Positions 6,285-15,167 are shown, counted from the first letter of the stretch. The stretch: 64,000 nucleotides of DNA from DATNBU01 sp964476185 (GCA_964476185.1 CAYYZO010000009.1:14929-78928), one strand, 5' to 3'. Made by a program: numbers and translations. Notes: a model not told the origin generated them from the sequence alone.

Positions 6285-8792
6285 TCAGCACGCGCAGGTC
6301 AGGACCGTCGCGGGATCGACCGCCTTCTTCAGCACGAGCAGCGCGTCGGAGGCCTGCAGCGTACCGCTCGCGTTGACGTCGCAGACGCAGACCCTGGTCG
6401 CGCACTGGTCGCCGCCGACGGCGGCCTTGAGGACCGACAGCGCATCGCCGGCCTTGACGCTGCCGTCCCCGCTCACGTCGCCGCAGACGAAGGGCGGCAG
6501 CGTCGTCGTCGTGCAGGGATCGATCGGCTCGAACGAGCAGAGGTCCGAGTCCTCGTCGCACGAATCGGCCGTGCAGGGCTCGCTGTCGTTGCACGGCGAG
6601 CCCGCGTGCCCCGAGCAGGTCCCGCCGAGACAGGTGTCGCTGCCGTTGCAGAAGGAGCCGTCCTGGCACGCGCTGCCGTTCGGATCGGCCCCCGTGCACG
6701 TGTCGTTCGACTCGAGGCAGGACTCCGCGCAGTTCGCGTCGCCATCGGGTCCGCTGCAGGGATCGCCGGCGTGGCCCGTGCACGACCCGGACTGGCACGA
6801 GTCCGCGCCGTTGCAGAACTTGAGGTCGTTGCACGCGCTGCCGTCCGGGTCGTTGCCGTTGCAGTTGTCCCCGATCTCGTTGCAGACCTCCGAGCAGTCG
6901 ATGTCGCCGTCCGACCCGTCGCAGGGGTTCCCGGCGTGCTGGCTGCACTGGCCCGCGAGGCACTTGTCCGCGCCGTTGCAGAACAGGCCGTCGTTGCAGT
7001 CCGAGGCGTTCGGATCGGCCGCCAGGCAGTTGTCGGAATCCTCGTTGCAGCTCTCCGAGCAGTTGGCATCGCCATCCGCGCCCGCGCACGGGCTGCCGGC
7101 GTGCTGGTTGCAGAACCCCGAGACACAGTTGTCGGCGCCGTTGCAGAACAGGCCGTCGCTGCAGGCCGAGCCGTTCGGGTCGGCCGCGAGGCAGTTGTCC
7201 GCGGTCTCGTCGCAGCTCTCCGAGCAGTTCGCGTCGCCGTCGGCGCCCGCGCACGGATTGCCGGCGTGACCGTTGCACGCGCCGGAGACGCAGGTGTCGG
7301 CGCCGTTGCAGAAGATGCCGTCGTTGCAGGCGCTCGCATTCGGGTCGGCCGCCGTGCAGGTGTCGGTGGCCTCGTCGCACGACTCCGAGCAGCTGCCGTC
7401 GCCATCCGGGCCGGGACACGGGTTGCCGAGATGCACGCTGCAGCTTCCGTTCGAGCATCGGTCGGCGCCGTTGCAGAAGATGCCGTCGTTGCAAGGAGCG
7501 CCGTTGGGGTCGTTGCCGGTGCATCCTCCCTCGGTGTCGCTGCACGACTCCTTGCAGTCGGCATCACCGTCGATGCCGGGACAGATCGCCCCGGCATGCT
7601 GGTTGCAGAACCCCGAGATGCAGTTGTCGGTGCCGTTGCAGAACAGCCCGTCGTCGCAGGAGCTGCCGTCGGGGTCGTTGCCCGTGCACGCGTCAGCGGT
7701 CTCGTCGCAGACTTCCGAGCAGTCGAGGTCGCCGTCCGGACCGTCACAGGGGTTGCCGGCGTGCGTGCTGCAGGCGCCCGCGGAGCAGGTGTCGGCGCCG
7801 TTGCAGAACAACCCGTCGTTGCAGGGCGCGCCGTTCGCGTCGGGAGCCGTGCACGCATCCGACGCCTCGTTGCAGGTCTCCGAACAGTTGCCGTCGCCGT
7901 CCGGCCCCGGGCACGGGTTGCCGGCATGGACCGAGCAGAGGCCTCCCGAACAGGTGTCCGGGCCGTTGCAGAACAGCGCGTCCTGGCAGGTCGTGCCGTT
8001 CGGATCGTTGCCGGTGCAACTCTTCGCGGCCTCGTTGCAGGTCTCCGCGCAGTTGCCGTCGCCGTCCGGCCCCGGACACGGGTCGCCGACGTGCGTCGCG
8101 CAGGCGGCGTTCGCGGTGCACTGGTCCGCTCCGTTGCAGAAGACGCCGTCGTTGCAGGCCGTGCCGACGGGGTCCTTCTGGCAGGTGGGCGAGCAGCAGT
8201 CTCCCGCGGCCGTGTTCCCGTCGTCGCAGCCCTCGGTCAGCTCCACGACGGAGTTCCCGCACGCGATCTCGACGAACTCGACGTCGAGGAAGTAGCGCGC
8301 TATGCCGCTGCCGTCGTACCCGAAGACCTTGATCCAGTACTCGCCGGGCTGGGCGACGTAAGTGACGAGACGCGAGCAGACCGAGGGACCCGAGTCGTCG
8401 TCGAAGGCGAGACAGGGCTGGCCGGGCCCGTACGATCCCATGCAGCTGGCCGTGTAGCCCGCCTGGCGCAGCTCGACGACGCTGTCGGCCGGGCAGCCGC
8501 CGAAACCGTTGGAGATCTCGGCGACGAGCACGCGCGGCGCGGCCAGCGTGAACGTCCAGTAATCGAACGACTTCTTCGGGAACCTGCCTTCGAACTGGCC
8601 GCCCCCGGTCACGTCGGTCGGCTCGAACATCGTCGTGGTCGTCGTGCCGCCGAAGGTGGTGGTCGTCGTCGAGGACACGCCGAACTGCGCGAAGGCTCGC
8701 GTCGCCCCGACGCCGAGCAGCAGCGCGCAAGCGGCGGCGGCGACGCCGGGTCGACGGGGGAACGGGCGTCGCGAAACGGAGGCGGTGGTCAT
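6285..8792 (-). CDS. Secreted Cys-rich tandem-repeat protein with C-terminal dockerin-like module
   Basis: 835 residues counted from ATG 8792, chosen because AGGAG (8802-8806) lies nine bases before it; an ATG at 8801 is too close to that site. Order: signal peptide (~1-36), a Thr-rich linker, a pre-peptidase C-terminal-like beta domain (FDYWTFTL to YWIKVFGYDG), a CGN-ECDDGN-GDCC Cys-rich motif (~178-205), nine ~55-residue Cys-rich repeats (209-704) and a partial tenth, a Thr-rich spacer, then a paired DVSGDG/DVNASG calcium-binding dockerin-like module (~770-835). Eight cysteines per repeat suggest a rigid disulfide-stapled stalk. The duplicated D-x-N/S-x-G loops resemble type I dockerin EF-hand halves. 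Function unknown; probably surface or extracellular. It follows the broken hydrolase gene by 13 bases. Confidence 0.85.
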   Translation of the reverse strand: MTTASVSRRPFPRRPGVAAAACALLLGVGATRAFAQFGVSSTTTTTFGGTTTTTMFEPTDVTGGGQFEGRFPKKSFDYWTFTLAAPRVLVAEISNGFGGCPADSVVELRQAGYTASCMGSYGPGQPCLAFDDDSGPSVCSRLVTYVAQPGEYWIKVFGYDGSGIARYFLDVEFVEIACGNSVVELTEGCDDGNTAAGDCCSPTCQKDPVGTACNDGVFCNGADQCTANAACATHVGDPCPGPDGDGNCAETCNEAAKSCTGNDPNGTTCQDALFCNGPDTCSGGLCSVHAGNPCPGPDGDGNCSETCNEASDACTAPDANGAPCNDGLFCNGADTCSAGACSTHAGNPCDGPDGDLDCSEVCDETADACTGNDPDGSSCDDGLFCNGTDNCISGFCNQHAGAICPGIDGDADCKESCSDTEGGCTGNDPNGAPCNDGIFCNGADRCSNGSCSVHLGNPCPGPDGDGSCSESCDEATDTCTAADPNASACNDGIFCNGADTCVSGACNGHAGNPCAGADGDANCSESCDETADNCLAADPNGSACSDGLFCNGADNCVSGFCNQHAGSPCAGADGDANCSESCNEDSDNCLAADPNASDCNDGLFCNGADKCLAGQCSQHAGNPCDGSDGDIDCSEVCNEIGDNCNGNDPDGSACNDLKFCNGADSCQSGSCTGHAGDPCSGPDGDANCAESCLESNDTCTGADPNGSACQDGSFCNGSDTCLGGTCSGHAGSPCNDSEPCTADSCDEDSDLCSFEPIDPCTTTTLPPFVCGDVSGDGSVKAGDALSVLKAAVGGDQCATRVCVCDVNASGTLQASDALLVLKKAVDPATVLTCAC
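6681..8168 (-). repeat. Nine in-frame ~165-bp coding repeats
   Basis: Nine head-to-tail units of 55 codons (the first has 56) encode a pattern of the form C-x-DG-x-FCNG-x-D-x-C, then HAGNPC, PDGD, and C-x-E-x-C-x-E with a final C-x-DP. A partial tenth unit continues to about 6515. The units differ at many synonymous and non-synonymous sites, so they are old protein repeats rather than a fresh satellite expansion. Confidence 0.9.
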
Positions 8793-8805
8793 CGGGCGCA
8801 TCTCC

Positions 8806-9268
8806 TCAAGTCGCCGTCGCCGGCGCGAGTCGTTCGCGGAAGGAATCGATCACGCGCAGCGCCGCTTCCTTCGTCGGCTCGCCGTCGCGGTCGACGAGGT
8901 GCTCCGTGAGCACGCTGTGCGGCGTCGGCATCGGCGCGTCCGGGTTCGCGCTGGAGTCCTCGAGCTCGATCGCCTCGAAGCCGTCGCCGAGCTCTCGCCG
9001 CAGCGTTTCGAACCTCGCGGCTCACGCAGACGTTCGCGAGCGAGCCCAGGACGTACAGGTGCGAGACCTCCCGTCCGGCCTCGCCGACGAGCAGCGGCAG
9101 GTAGACGCGGAACCCGGCCTCGACGACCCAGTCCGCGAAGCGGACGACCTTCGGCGTGATGCCGGGGATCTCGTGGATCACGATCACCGCCGGCCCCTCG
9201 CCGCGAACGTAGACCGGCTTGGCGTTGCCCTCGTGCGAGAAGGTCGTGGCGCGATAATCCGACAGCAT
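8806..9268 (-). pseudogene. Dienelactone hydrolase family gene with internal deletion
   Basis: The first ~85 codons from ATG 9268 encode a good dienelactone-hydrolase N-terminus (GPAVIVIHEIPGIT, FADWVVEAGFRVYLP, LGSLANVCVSRE). At about 9010-9016 the homology jumps straight to the family's C-terminus in a different frame: FETLRRELGDGFEAIEL, then PMPTPHSVLTEHLVD, ending at TGA 8806-8808. Roughly 110-120 residues are missing, including the nucleophile elbow and the acid residue; only the His of the triad remains. In the original frame translation continues out of homology. The simplest reading is a deletion of some 350 bases. An assembly collapse is the alternative. It is divergent from mutS2. 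Confidence 0.8.
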
Positions 9269-9509
9269 GACAACCCCCTCTTCGCGTCGCGCCAACCTCG
9301 TCGAAGAGGCGGGGCGGGCCGCGGGCCGGACACCCGGCGCGTCGAACCGACGACACGATGCCGCCTGGCGCCGGCACGGATCGCCGGCGCCCCCCGCGCC
9401 CGCGACTCGCGTTCCATACGGCGGGATGGCGGCCGGACGCAAATTGCCCGTCGAGTCGTGACGCCACGCACGGGTTGACCGGGCCCGGCGCAGGTCCTAC
9501 GCGGTCGCG

Positions 9510-11873
9510 ATGGACCTCGCCGCGCGCACCCTCGAAGCCTTGGACTGGGAGTTCGTGGCCGGCGCGCTCGCGGACCAGACGAGAACGAGTCTCGGTCGCC
9601 GCGCCGCGCTCGGGATGCGGCCGCTCGACGACCTCGCCGACATCACGGCATCGTTCGACGCGATCTCCGAGGTGCAGGACCTCGAACAGCAGCGCGGGAT
9701 CGGTCTTCCACCGGTCGGGGGCGTGGAGGATGTCTTCGGCCTGCTCGACCGCGCGGTGCGCGGCGACGTGCTCGCTCTCCCGGAGATCGCCGTGCTGCGC
9801 TCGACGGTCGCCGCCCTGGCGGCGGTCGAGCGCTTCCTTTCCGCGCAATCCGCGATCGCGCCGACCCTGGCGGCTCTCGGCCGCCCGATCCGCCTCGACC
9901 GCCGCCTGTGCCGCACGCTCGAAGGAGCGCTCGACGACGAGGGCGCGCTGTCCGAGGCCTCGTGGCCCGTGCTCGGCGAGCTTCGCCGCCGCATCGTCTC
10001 CCTCGAACGCAGCCTGCACGCGATGCTCGAGCAGATCCTCGAGTCGCCGGAATACGCCGACGTCCTGCAGGACCGCTACGTGACCGTGCGCGGCGACCGC
10101 TTCGTGGTCCCGGTCAAGGCGCAGGCCAAGGGACTCGGCCTCGGCATCGTGCACGACGCCTCGCGCAGCGAACGCACCGTGTTCGTGGAGCCGGCCGCCG
10201 TCGTCCCGATCGGCAACCAGCGGCGCATGGCCGAGGCGGAGCTGAAGGACGAGGAACGCCGGATCCTCGCCGAGCTGTCGGCGCTCGCGAGCGAGCACGC
10301 CGCGTCGCTTCGCGAGGCGCTCGAAGCCGCTGCCGCGATCGACCTCGCCTGCGCCCGCGCGGCCTTCGCCGCACGGCTGGGCGCGGTCCGGCCGAACGTC
10401 GGACGGGAAGGGGTCGTCGCGCTTCGCGAGGCCCGGCATCCGGTGCTCGTGCTGGCCGGCGCCCCCGTCGTCGCGAACGACCTGCACCTCGACGCCGGTC
10501 GCCCGGTGCTCGTGCTGACCGGCCCGAACGCGGGCGGCAAGACCGTCGCGATGAAGACCGTCGGCCTTTGCGCGCTGCTCGTGCGCGCCGGCTGCTGGGT
10601 GCCCGCCGCGCCCGGCTCGCGGATCGACCTGTTCGACCGCGTGCTCGCGGACATCGGCGACCAGCAGACGGTCCACGAGGGGCTGTCGAGTTTCTCGGCC
10701 CACCTGACCACGCTTCGCGAGATGCTCGCGCTGGCCGGCCGCGGGAGCCTGCTGCTGCTCGACGAGATCGCCGCCGGGACCGACCCCGCCCAGGGCGGCG
10801 CGCTCGCCCGCGCGATCCTCGAGCGGCTCGCGGACGTCGGCGCGCGCGTGGTCGCGACCACCCACTACACCCAGGTGAAGTCGATGGGCGCCCACGACGA
10901 GCGCGTCGAGGTCGCGGCGCTCGAGTACCGCGACGGACGGCCCACGTACCGGGTGGTCGCGGGCGCCGTCGGCGAAAGCCACGCGCTCGCCGCCGCCGAG
11001 CGCGTGGGATTGGACCCGGCGCTGGTAGCGCGCGCGCTATCTCTAATGGAAGAGGGCGAGCGCGCGCTGCACGACGCGCTCGCGGCGCTCGACGAGGAAC
11101 GCGCCCGCGCCGCGGAGGCCGCGCGCCGGCTCGAGGCCGCCGAGGCGACGCTGGCCACGCGCGAACGCGACGTGGAGACGCGCGAGCGCGAGATCCACGG
11201 GCGGGCGCGCGAGGTCGAACGGCGAGCCGCGGCCGCCGTGCTCGGCAAGCTGCACGCGGCCGAGATGGAGGTGCGCCGCACGCTGGCCGAACTCCGGGAA
11301 GGCGCGACCCGGCAGAAGGCCGAGTCCGCGCGCGCAGCGATCGGCACCGCCGCGGAGGCCGCCGAAGCCGTGCGCCGCGACCCCGCGCCGCGACGGGCGG
11401 CGCAGGTGGGGGATCGGGTCCGCGTGCTGCGGCTCGGCGCCGTCGGGGAGGTCGTCGCGATCCGCGAGGACGAGGTCGAGGTGGTCGCCGGTGCGATGAC
11501 CGTGCGGGCGAAACCGTCGGAGGTCGAGGTCGTGCAGGCCGCCGCGAAAGTCTCGACATCGCCTGCGAAGCCGCGCCGGGCCGAGCAGCCGGCGCCGCCC
11601 GACTGGCTCGAATCCGCGATGCGCAGCGCCGGCAACACGCTCGACCTGCGCGGCGTGCGCGTCGAGGACGGCATCGAGCGCCTCGAGCGTTTCCTCGACG
11701 ACGCGATGCTCGAGGGCCGCGAGTTCGTGTTCGTGCTGCACGGCCACGGCACCGGCGCGATGAAGAGCGCCGTCCGGCGGGTGCTGACGGCTTCCCCCTA
11801 CGTCAACGCGACCGCGCCGGCGCCCGAGGACCAGGGCGGCGACGCGCTGACGGTCTCGAGGCTGCGGGGCTGA
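9510..11873 (+). CDS. mutS2: MutS2 family ATPase/endonuclease with Smr domain
   Basis: 787 residues. The MutS core ATPase carries Walker A GPNAGGKT (around residues 334-341), the ST-motif region HEGLSSFSAHL, and Walker B LLLLDEIAAGTD. A long Arg/Glu/Ala-rich coiled-coil segment follows (about 515-610), then a KOW-like patch (GDRVRVLRLGAVGEV). The C-terminal Smr nuclease domain has LDLRGVRVEDG and HGHGTGAMK. MutS2 proteins lack mismatch-recognition domain I; they act on branched DNA and limit recombination, and in some bacteria rescue collided ribosomes. The length fits the family (~780). The nfeD-slipin pair follows on the same strand after 83 bases. Confidence 0.95.
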   Translation: MDLAARTLEALDWEFVAGALADQTRTSLGRRAALGMRPLDDLADITASFDAISEVQDLEQQRGIGLPPVGGVEDVFGLLDRAVRGDVLALPEIAVLRSTVAALAAVERFLSAQSAIAPTLAALGRPIRLDRRLCRTLEGALDDEGALSEASWPVLGELRRRIVSLERSLHAMLEQILESPEYADVLQDRYVTVRGDRFVVPVKAQAKGLGLGIVHDASRSERTVFVEPAAVVPIGNQRRMAEAELKDEERRILAELSALASEHAASLREALEAAAAIDLACARAAFAARLGAVRPNVGREGVVALREARHPVLVLAGAPVVANDLHLDAGRPVLVLTGPNAGGKTVAMKTVGLCALLVRAGCWVPAAPGSRIDLFDRVLADIGDQQTVHEGLSSFSAHLTTLREMLALAGRGSLLLLDEIAAGTDPAQGGALARAILERLADVGARVVATTHYTQVKSMGAHDERVEVAALEYRDGRPTYRVVAGAVGESHALAAAERVGLDPALVARALSLMEEGERALHDALAALDEERARAAEAARRLEAAEATLATRERDVETREREIHGRAREVERRAAAAVLGKLHAAEMEVRRTLAELREGATRQKAESARAAIGTAAEAAEAVRRDPAPRRAAQVGDRVRVLRLGAVGEVVAIREDEVEVVAGAMTVRAKPSEVEVVQAAAKVSTSPAKPRRAEQPAPPDWLESAMRSAGNTLDLRGVRVEDGIERLERFLDDAMLEGREFVFVLHGHGTGAMKSAVRRVLTASPYVNATAPAPEDQGGDALTVSRLRG

Positions 11874-11956
11874 CCCGCCAGGTCCGCGGCACCGGTTTCC
11901 GGATTCTCTCCCTCGAACGGGTTGACGGTCCGCCGCCCATTGGCCACGCTTGCGCC

Positions 11957-12403
11957 ATGCCCTGGTGGTTGTGGATCCTGCTCGGCTTCGGCCTGCTCGC
12001 CGGCGAGATGATGACGCCGACCGGCTTCTACGTCTTCTTCTTCGGCGTCGCGGCGCTCGCGGTCGGGGCGCTCGGCTGGCTGGAGATCGCCGGCAGCGCG
12101 CCGACCCAGTGGCTGCTCTTCTCGATCTTCTCGGTGGTCTCGCTGCTGCTGCTGCGCCCGCGCCTGGCGGGACGATTCGACCCGTCGAAAGGCGGCAACA
12201 CCCCGCTGCCCGACTTCGTCGGCGACATCGCCATCCTCGTCGAGGACCTCGCGCCGGGCGGCGTCGCCAAGGCCGAGCTTCGCGGAACGTCGTGGAACGT
12301 GCGAAGCCACGAGCATCGCCCGCTGCCGCGCGGCGCGCGGTGTCGCGTCGAGCGCGTCGAGGGCCTGACGCTCTGGGTCGCGCCGCCGCCCGAAGCCGAC
12401 TGA
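11957..12403 (+). CDS. NfeD family membrane protein
   Basis: 148 residues with three tightly packed transmembrane helices (WWLWILLGFGLLAGEMM, GFYVFFFGVAALAVGALG, WLLFSIFSVVSLLLLRP), followed by the soluble OB-fold domain (GDIAILVEDLAPGGVAKAEL to GARCRVERVEGLTLWV). This is the short NfeD/YbbK type, without the ClpP-like protease domain. NfeD proteins are partners of SPFH/slipin proteins, and a slipin gene starts 58 bases downstream, so the pair probably forms one membrane-quality or microdomain complex. Confidence 0.92.
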   Translation: MPWWLWILLGFGLLAGEMMTPTGFYVFFFGVAALAVGALGWLEIAGSAPTQWLLFSIFSVVSLLLLRPRLAGRFDPSKGGNTPLPDFVGDIAILVEDLAPGGVAKAELRGTSWNVRSHEHRPLPRGARCRVERVEGLTLWVAPPPEAD

Positions 12404-12461
12404 GTTCCACCAACCTGGCGTCGACGGCTTTCCCGGCTGTCGGCGCACCCTGGAGATCGCC

Positions 12462-13397
12462 ATGACCGAGAGCCTGCTCGTCGTCATCACCTTCGCCGCC
12501 CTCCTGCTGCTGCTGATCGCGAAAACCGCGATCGTCGTGCCGCAACAGAACGCGTACGTCGTCGAGCGGCTCGGCAAGTTCCACACGACGCTCGGCGCGG
12601 GCTTCCACATCCTTTTCCCGTTCGTGGACGTGATCCGGTACGAGCACTCGCTGAAGGAGACCGCGATCGACATCCCGGAACAGGTCTGCATCACGCGCGA
12701 CAACGTGCAGGTCCACGTCGACGGCGTGATCTACCTGCAGGTCCTCAACGCCGAGCGCGCGTCCTACGGGGTCTCCGACTACCTGTTCGCGATCAGCCAG
12801 CTCGCCCAGACGACGCTCCGAAGCGAGGTGGGCAAGATCGAGCTCGACCGGACCTTCGAGGAGCGCGGCCACATCAACGTGCAGGTGGTCAACGAGCTCG
12901 ACAAGGCTTCCGAACCGTGGGGCATCAAGGTGCTCCGCTACGAGATCAAGAACATCACGCCCCCCGCCGACGTGCTCGCCGCGATGGAGAAGCAGATGCG
13001 GGCCGAGCGCGAGAAGCGCGCCGTGATCCTGACCTCCGAGGGCAACCGCGACGCGGCCATCAACGTCGCCGAGGGCCAGAAGCAGCAGGTGATCAAGGCC
13101 TCCGAGGCGCACCGCCAGCAGCAGATCAACGACGCCGAGGGCGAAGCCGCGGCGCTGCTGGCCGTGGCGACCGCCACGGCCGAGGGGATTCGCAAGGTGG
13201 CCGAGGCGATCCAGGTTGCCGGCGGCTACGAGGCCGTGCAGCTTCGCGTGGCCGAGAACTACATCGAGCGCTTCGGCGAGCTCGCCAAGGCGTCGAACAC
13301 GATGATCCTGCCGGCCAACGTCGCCGACGTGGCCTCGATGATCGCCACCGCGATGAACGTGATCCCCAGGACCAAGCCCCCCGGCGCCGAGGTCTGA
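12462..13397 (+). CDS. SPFH/Band 7 (stomatin-like, QmcA-type) protein
   Basis: 311 residues. One N-terminal membrane anchor (LLVVITFAALLLLLIAK) precedes the Band 7 domain, with VPQQNAYVVERLGKF and GAGFHILFPFVDVI, both typical of stomatin/paraslipin. A charged coiled-coil region (EKQMRAEREKRA, NVAEGQKQQVIKASEA) follows, then the C-terminal segment with NTMILPANVADVASMI. Such proteins oligomerise into membrane scaffolds. It directly follows the nfeD gene, the standard partner arrangement. A strong palindrome begins 14 bases after the stop codon. Confidence 0.95.
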   Translation: MTESLLVVITFAALLLLLIAKTAIVVPQQNAYVVERLGKFHTTLGAGFHILFPFVDVIRYEHSLKETAIDIPEQVCITRDNVQVHVDGVIYLQVLNAERASYGVSDYLFAISQLAQTTLRSEVGKIELDRTFEERGHINVQVVNELDKASEPWGIKVLRYEIKNITPPADVLAAMEKQMRAEREKRAVILTSEGNRDAAINVAEGQKQQVIKASEAHRQQQINDAEGEAAALLAVATATAEGIRKVAEAIQVAGGYEAVQLRVAENYIERFGELAKASNTMILPANVADVASMIATAMNVIPRTKPPGAEV

Positions 13398-13410
13398 AGT
13401 CGTACTCAGT

Positions 13411-13457
13411 CATGGTGTGCAGGCACGCCTTTCCGACGCGCGTGCCTGCACACCATG
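13411..13457. repeat. Perfect 18-bp inverted repeat (REP-like or terminator)
   Basis: CATGGTGTGCAGGCACGC (13411-13428) is perfectly complemented by GCGTGCCTGCACACCATG (13440-13457) around an 11-base spacer. It lies 14 bases after the slipin stop and no T-run follows, so it is not a classic intrinsic terminator. The octamer GTACTCAG just before it (13403-13410) recurs at about 13650-13657. The symmetry and location suit a dispersed palindromic (REP-like) element or a transcript-end stem. Confidence 0.6.
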
Positions 13458-13987
13458 CAATGCGTCCTCCCGTCATCGGACGCCGCGCCCGCTCCCGTGC
13501 TTCCGATCGAGGAACGAAGGCCGATCGCCCATCGTCCTCGTCGAGCGCCGCGCGCCATCCACCCGCACCGGAACGGCGCGCGTTTCGACCGGCCACTTCG
13601 TCGCGTCCAGGGTCCTCCTCGCGCATCGGCGTGGAGACCGCTTGAATTCGTACTCAGCGATTCGCGGCGGTTCGGTCGAACGCATCGGTGGAACGTGAAC
13701 TCATCCGCATCGAGATTTTCTTCGATCCGGGGAGAAAATAGTCGCCGAAACACCCCCAACCAGGCCTATTCCTTTGGCCTTCTTCGTTTTACATCCCCGA
13801 TCTCGCCACCTTACGTTCTTCACCAGCGTTCGGGTGGTTCCGAACGCGATGCCGCGAAGCGCGGTCCGTCGTCTTGCGGAGTTCCACACCGGGGCGCAAC
13901 CGGTGCCACGACGCAGGCCTGACGTCTTGGAGGGGCGGCGTTCCACAGCCGCCGGCAGCCTGAGAGGGCGACTCAGGAGGGACAGAC
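13458..13987 (+). other. Long non-coding leader before the TadG-like pair
   Basis: About 530 bases without a convincing gene; the short frames here have no coding-like composition or family match. The stretch 13690-13830 is clearly less GC-rich than its surroundings. The last 150 bases contain several potential stems, including CACCGG/CCGGTG around GGCGCAA (about 13890-13908) and GGCGGC/GCCGCC near 13935-13955. A strong Shine-Dalgarno AGGAGG (13975-13980) precedes ATG 13988. It probably carries the promoter and a structured 5' UTR for the pilus-type genes. Confidence 0.5.
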
Positions 13988-15064
13988 ATGACGAAAGATC
14001 GAATCCGGAAAGAAGGAAGGGATGGTGAGCGCGGGATGACGCTCCTGCTGATGGCCTTCGCGATCGTGGGCCTGATCGGGGCGGGCTCGCTCACCGTGGA
14101 TCTTGGATCGGCCCTGGTGACCAAGGCCGAACTGCAGAACGTCGCGGACTCGAGTTCGCTCGCGGCGACGCGGGAACTCGCATTGATCTACAAGGAGCGC
14201 GCCGGCAACACCGACTACAAGACGTACACGCTGACCTCGGCGGACGAGTCCCGCATCCAGAACCGGGCGATCGCCTACGCCGCCGCGAACAGGGCCGGCG
14301 GCATCTCCATCGTCGTCGGATCGGACGACATCGTCCCGGCCCGATACGACATCGCCACCGGCCAGACGACTCCCGGCAAGACCGGCGCACGCGCGGTGGC
14401 GGTGACCGGGCGCCGGGACGATGTCCAGAACGGCCAGGTCCAAACCGCGCTCGGGCGGGTGCTCGGCATCGACCAGATCGCCGTCACGGCGGATTCGACC
14501 GCCGCGATCTCGGCCGTCGGCAAGCTGAAGACCGGAAAGGGGGAGTTTCCGATCGGCCTGGACGAGGACTGGTTCACCCACCACACATGCGCGTCGCCGG
14601 AGAACGTCCGGCTCTATCCCACCAGTCCCGGGTCCTGCGCGGGCTGGCACACCTTCGACGTGAAGCCGGCGTCGAGTTCCCGGCTTCGCAAGATCATCGA
14701 GGGGATCGAAGAGGGATCGTTCCAGAGTCCCGTGACCACCGCCGGCCAGACCCGCTACGAGTTCGTCGGCGGGACCATCGAGCCGGCCCTGAACGACCTC
14801 GCCCACCTTTTCAACGTCAAGCAGACGGGCGGGACCTGGCTCGTGAACGTGCCGGTCTACCAGTCGAGCGGCTGCGCGAACCCGAACCAGGACCGGCTGA
14901 TCGTCGGCTTCGCGAAGTTCCGGCTCACGGCGGTCCAGGGCAATCCCGGAGGCCGGGTCGAGGGCGACGTCGAGTGCGGCATCTTCACCGACGACGAGGT
15001 GGCCGAGGGCGGCGGGGTCAACGATTTCGGCACGTTATCCGGCATCCCGTCGATGATCCGCTAG
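13988..15064 (+). CDS. TadE/TadG-like pilus-type protein, copy 1
   Basis: 358 residues. The N-terminus EGRDGERGMTLLLMAFAIVGLIGAG, followed by VDLGSALVTKAELQNVADSSSLAATREL, is the Tad (putative Flp pilus-assembly TadE/G-like) signature: one membrane helix with most of the protein outside. The rest shows conserved stretches also in the next gene (GRRDDVQNGQVQT, KGEFPIGLDEDWF, SPGSCAGWHTFD, PVYQSSGCANPNQDRLIVGF, GRVEGDVECGIFTD), with four or more cysteines that may form disulfides outside the cell. No Flp pilin, TadA ATPase or secretin gene is in the window. Role probably in a surface appendage or adhesion. Confidence 0.75.
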   Translation: MTKDRIRKEGRDGERGMTLLLMAFAIVGLIGAGSLTVDLGSALVTKAELQNVADSSSLAATRELALIYKERAGNTDYKTYTLTSADESRIQNRAIAYAAANRAGGISIVVGSDDIVPARYDIATGQTTPGKTGARAVAVTGRRDDVQNGQVQTALGRVLGIDQIAVTADSTAAISAVGKLKTGKGEFPIGLDEDWFTHHTCASPENVRLYPTSPGSCAGWHTFDVKPASSSRLRKIIEGIEEGSFQSPVTTAGQTRYEFVGGTIEPALNDLAHLFNVKQTGGTWLVNVPVYQSSGCANPNQDRLIVGFAKFRLTAVQGNPGGRVEGDVECGIFTDDEVAEGGGVNDFGTLSGIPSMIR

Positions 15065-15133
15065 CCGGGAACCGGGAAGATGACGGCACGGCAGCTCGCG
15101 GACCCAGCCCGGACCCGACCGGACCGCCGGAAG

Positions 15134-15167
15134 GCCCGCCCAAGGCCCCAAGGGGCTTCGGGCGGGC
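15134..15167 (+). terminator. GC-rich stem-loop after TadG-like copy 1
   Basis: GCCCGCCC (15134-15141) pairs perfectly with GGGCGGGC (15160-15167), and inner GCCCC/GGGGC (15145-15149/15152-15156) extends the stem with a small internal mismatch. It lies 70 bases past the stop of the first TadG-like gene. There is no good T-run (TGTGGATTT follows), so it could attenuate, protect the transcript 3' end, or only partly terminate. Confidence 0.4.

Noticed and set aside
6681..8168. Regular ~165-bp repeats as a possible CRISPR or satellite
   Set aside because: Units are far too long, differ from one another and keep one protein frame.
6264..8909. 881-codon plus-strand frame with repeated Val/Ala/Arg units opposite the Cys-rich gene
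   Set aside because: It mirrors the tandem repeat of the minus-strand gene; the minus-strand product has a signal peptide, Cys pattern and dockerin-like end.
9475..9503. TTGACC-N17-TACGCG as a mutS2 promoter
   Set aside because: The -10 box is too poor to claim.
13417..13946. Several 60-150 codon frames in the gap after the slipin gene
   Set aside because: Overlapping on both strands, with no domain or conserved motif and with the palindrome inside one of them.
13840..13960. Possible cyclic-di-GMP or cobalamin riboswitch before the TadG-like gene (GACGCAGGCC, GGCGCAACC)
   Set aside because: Core motifs of neither family line up; only a covariance search could decide.
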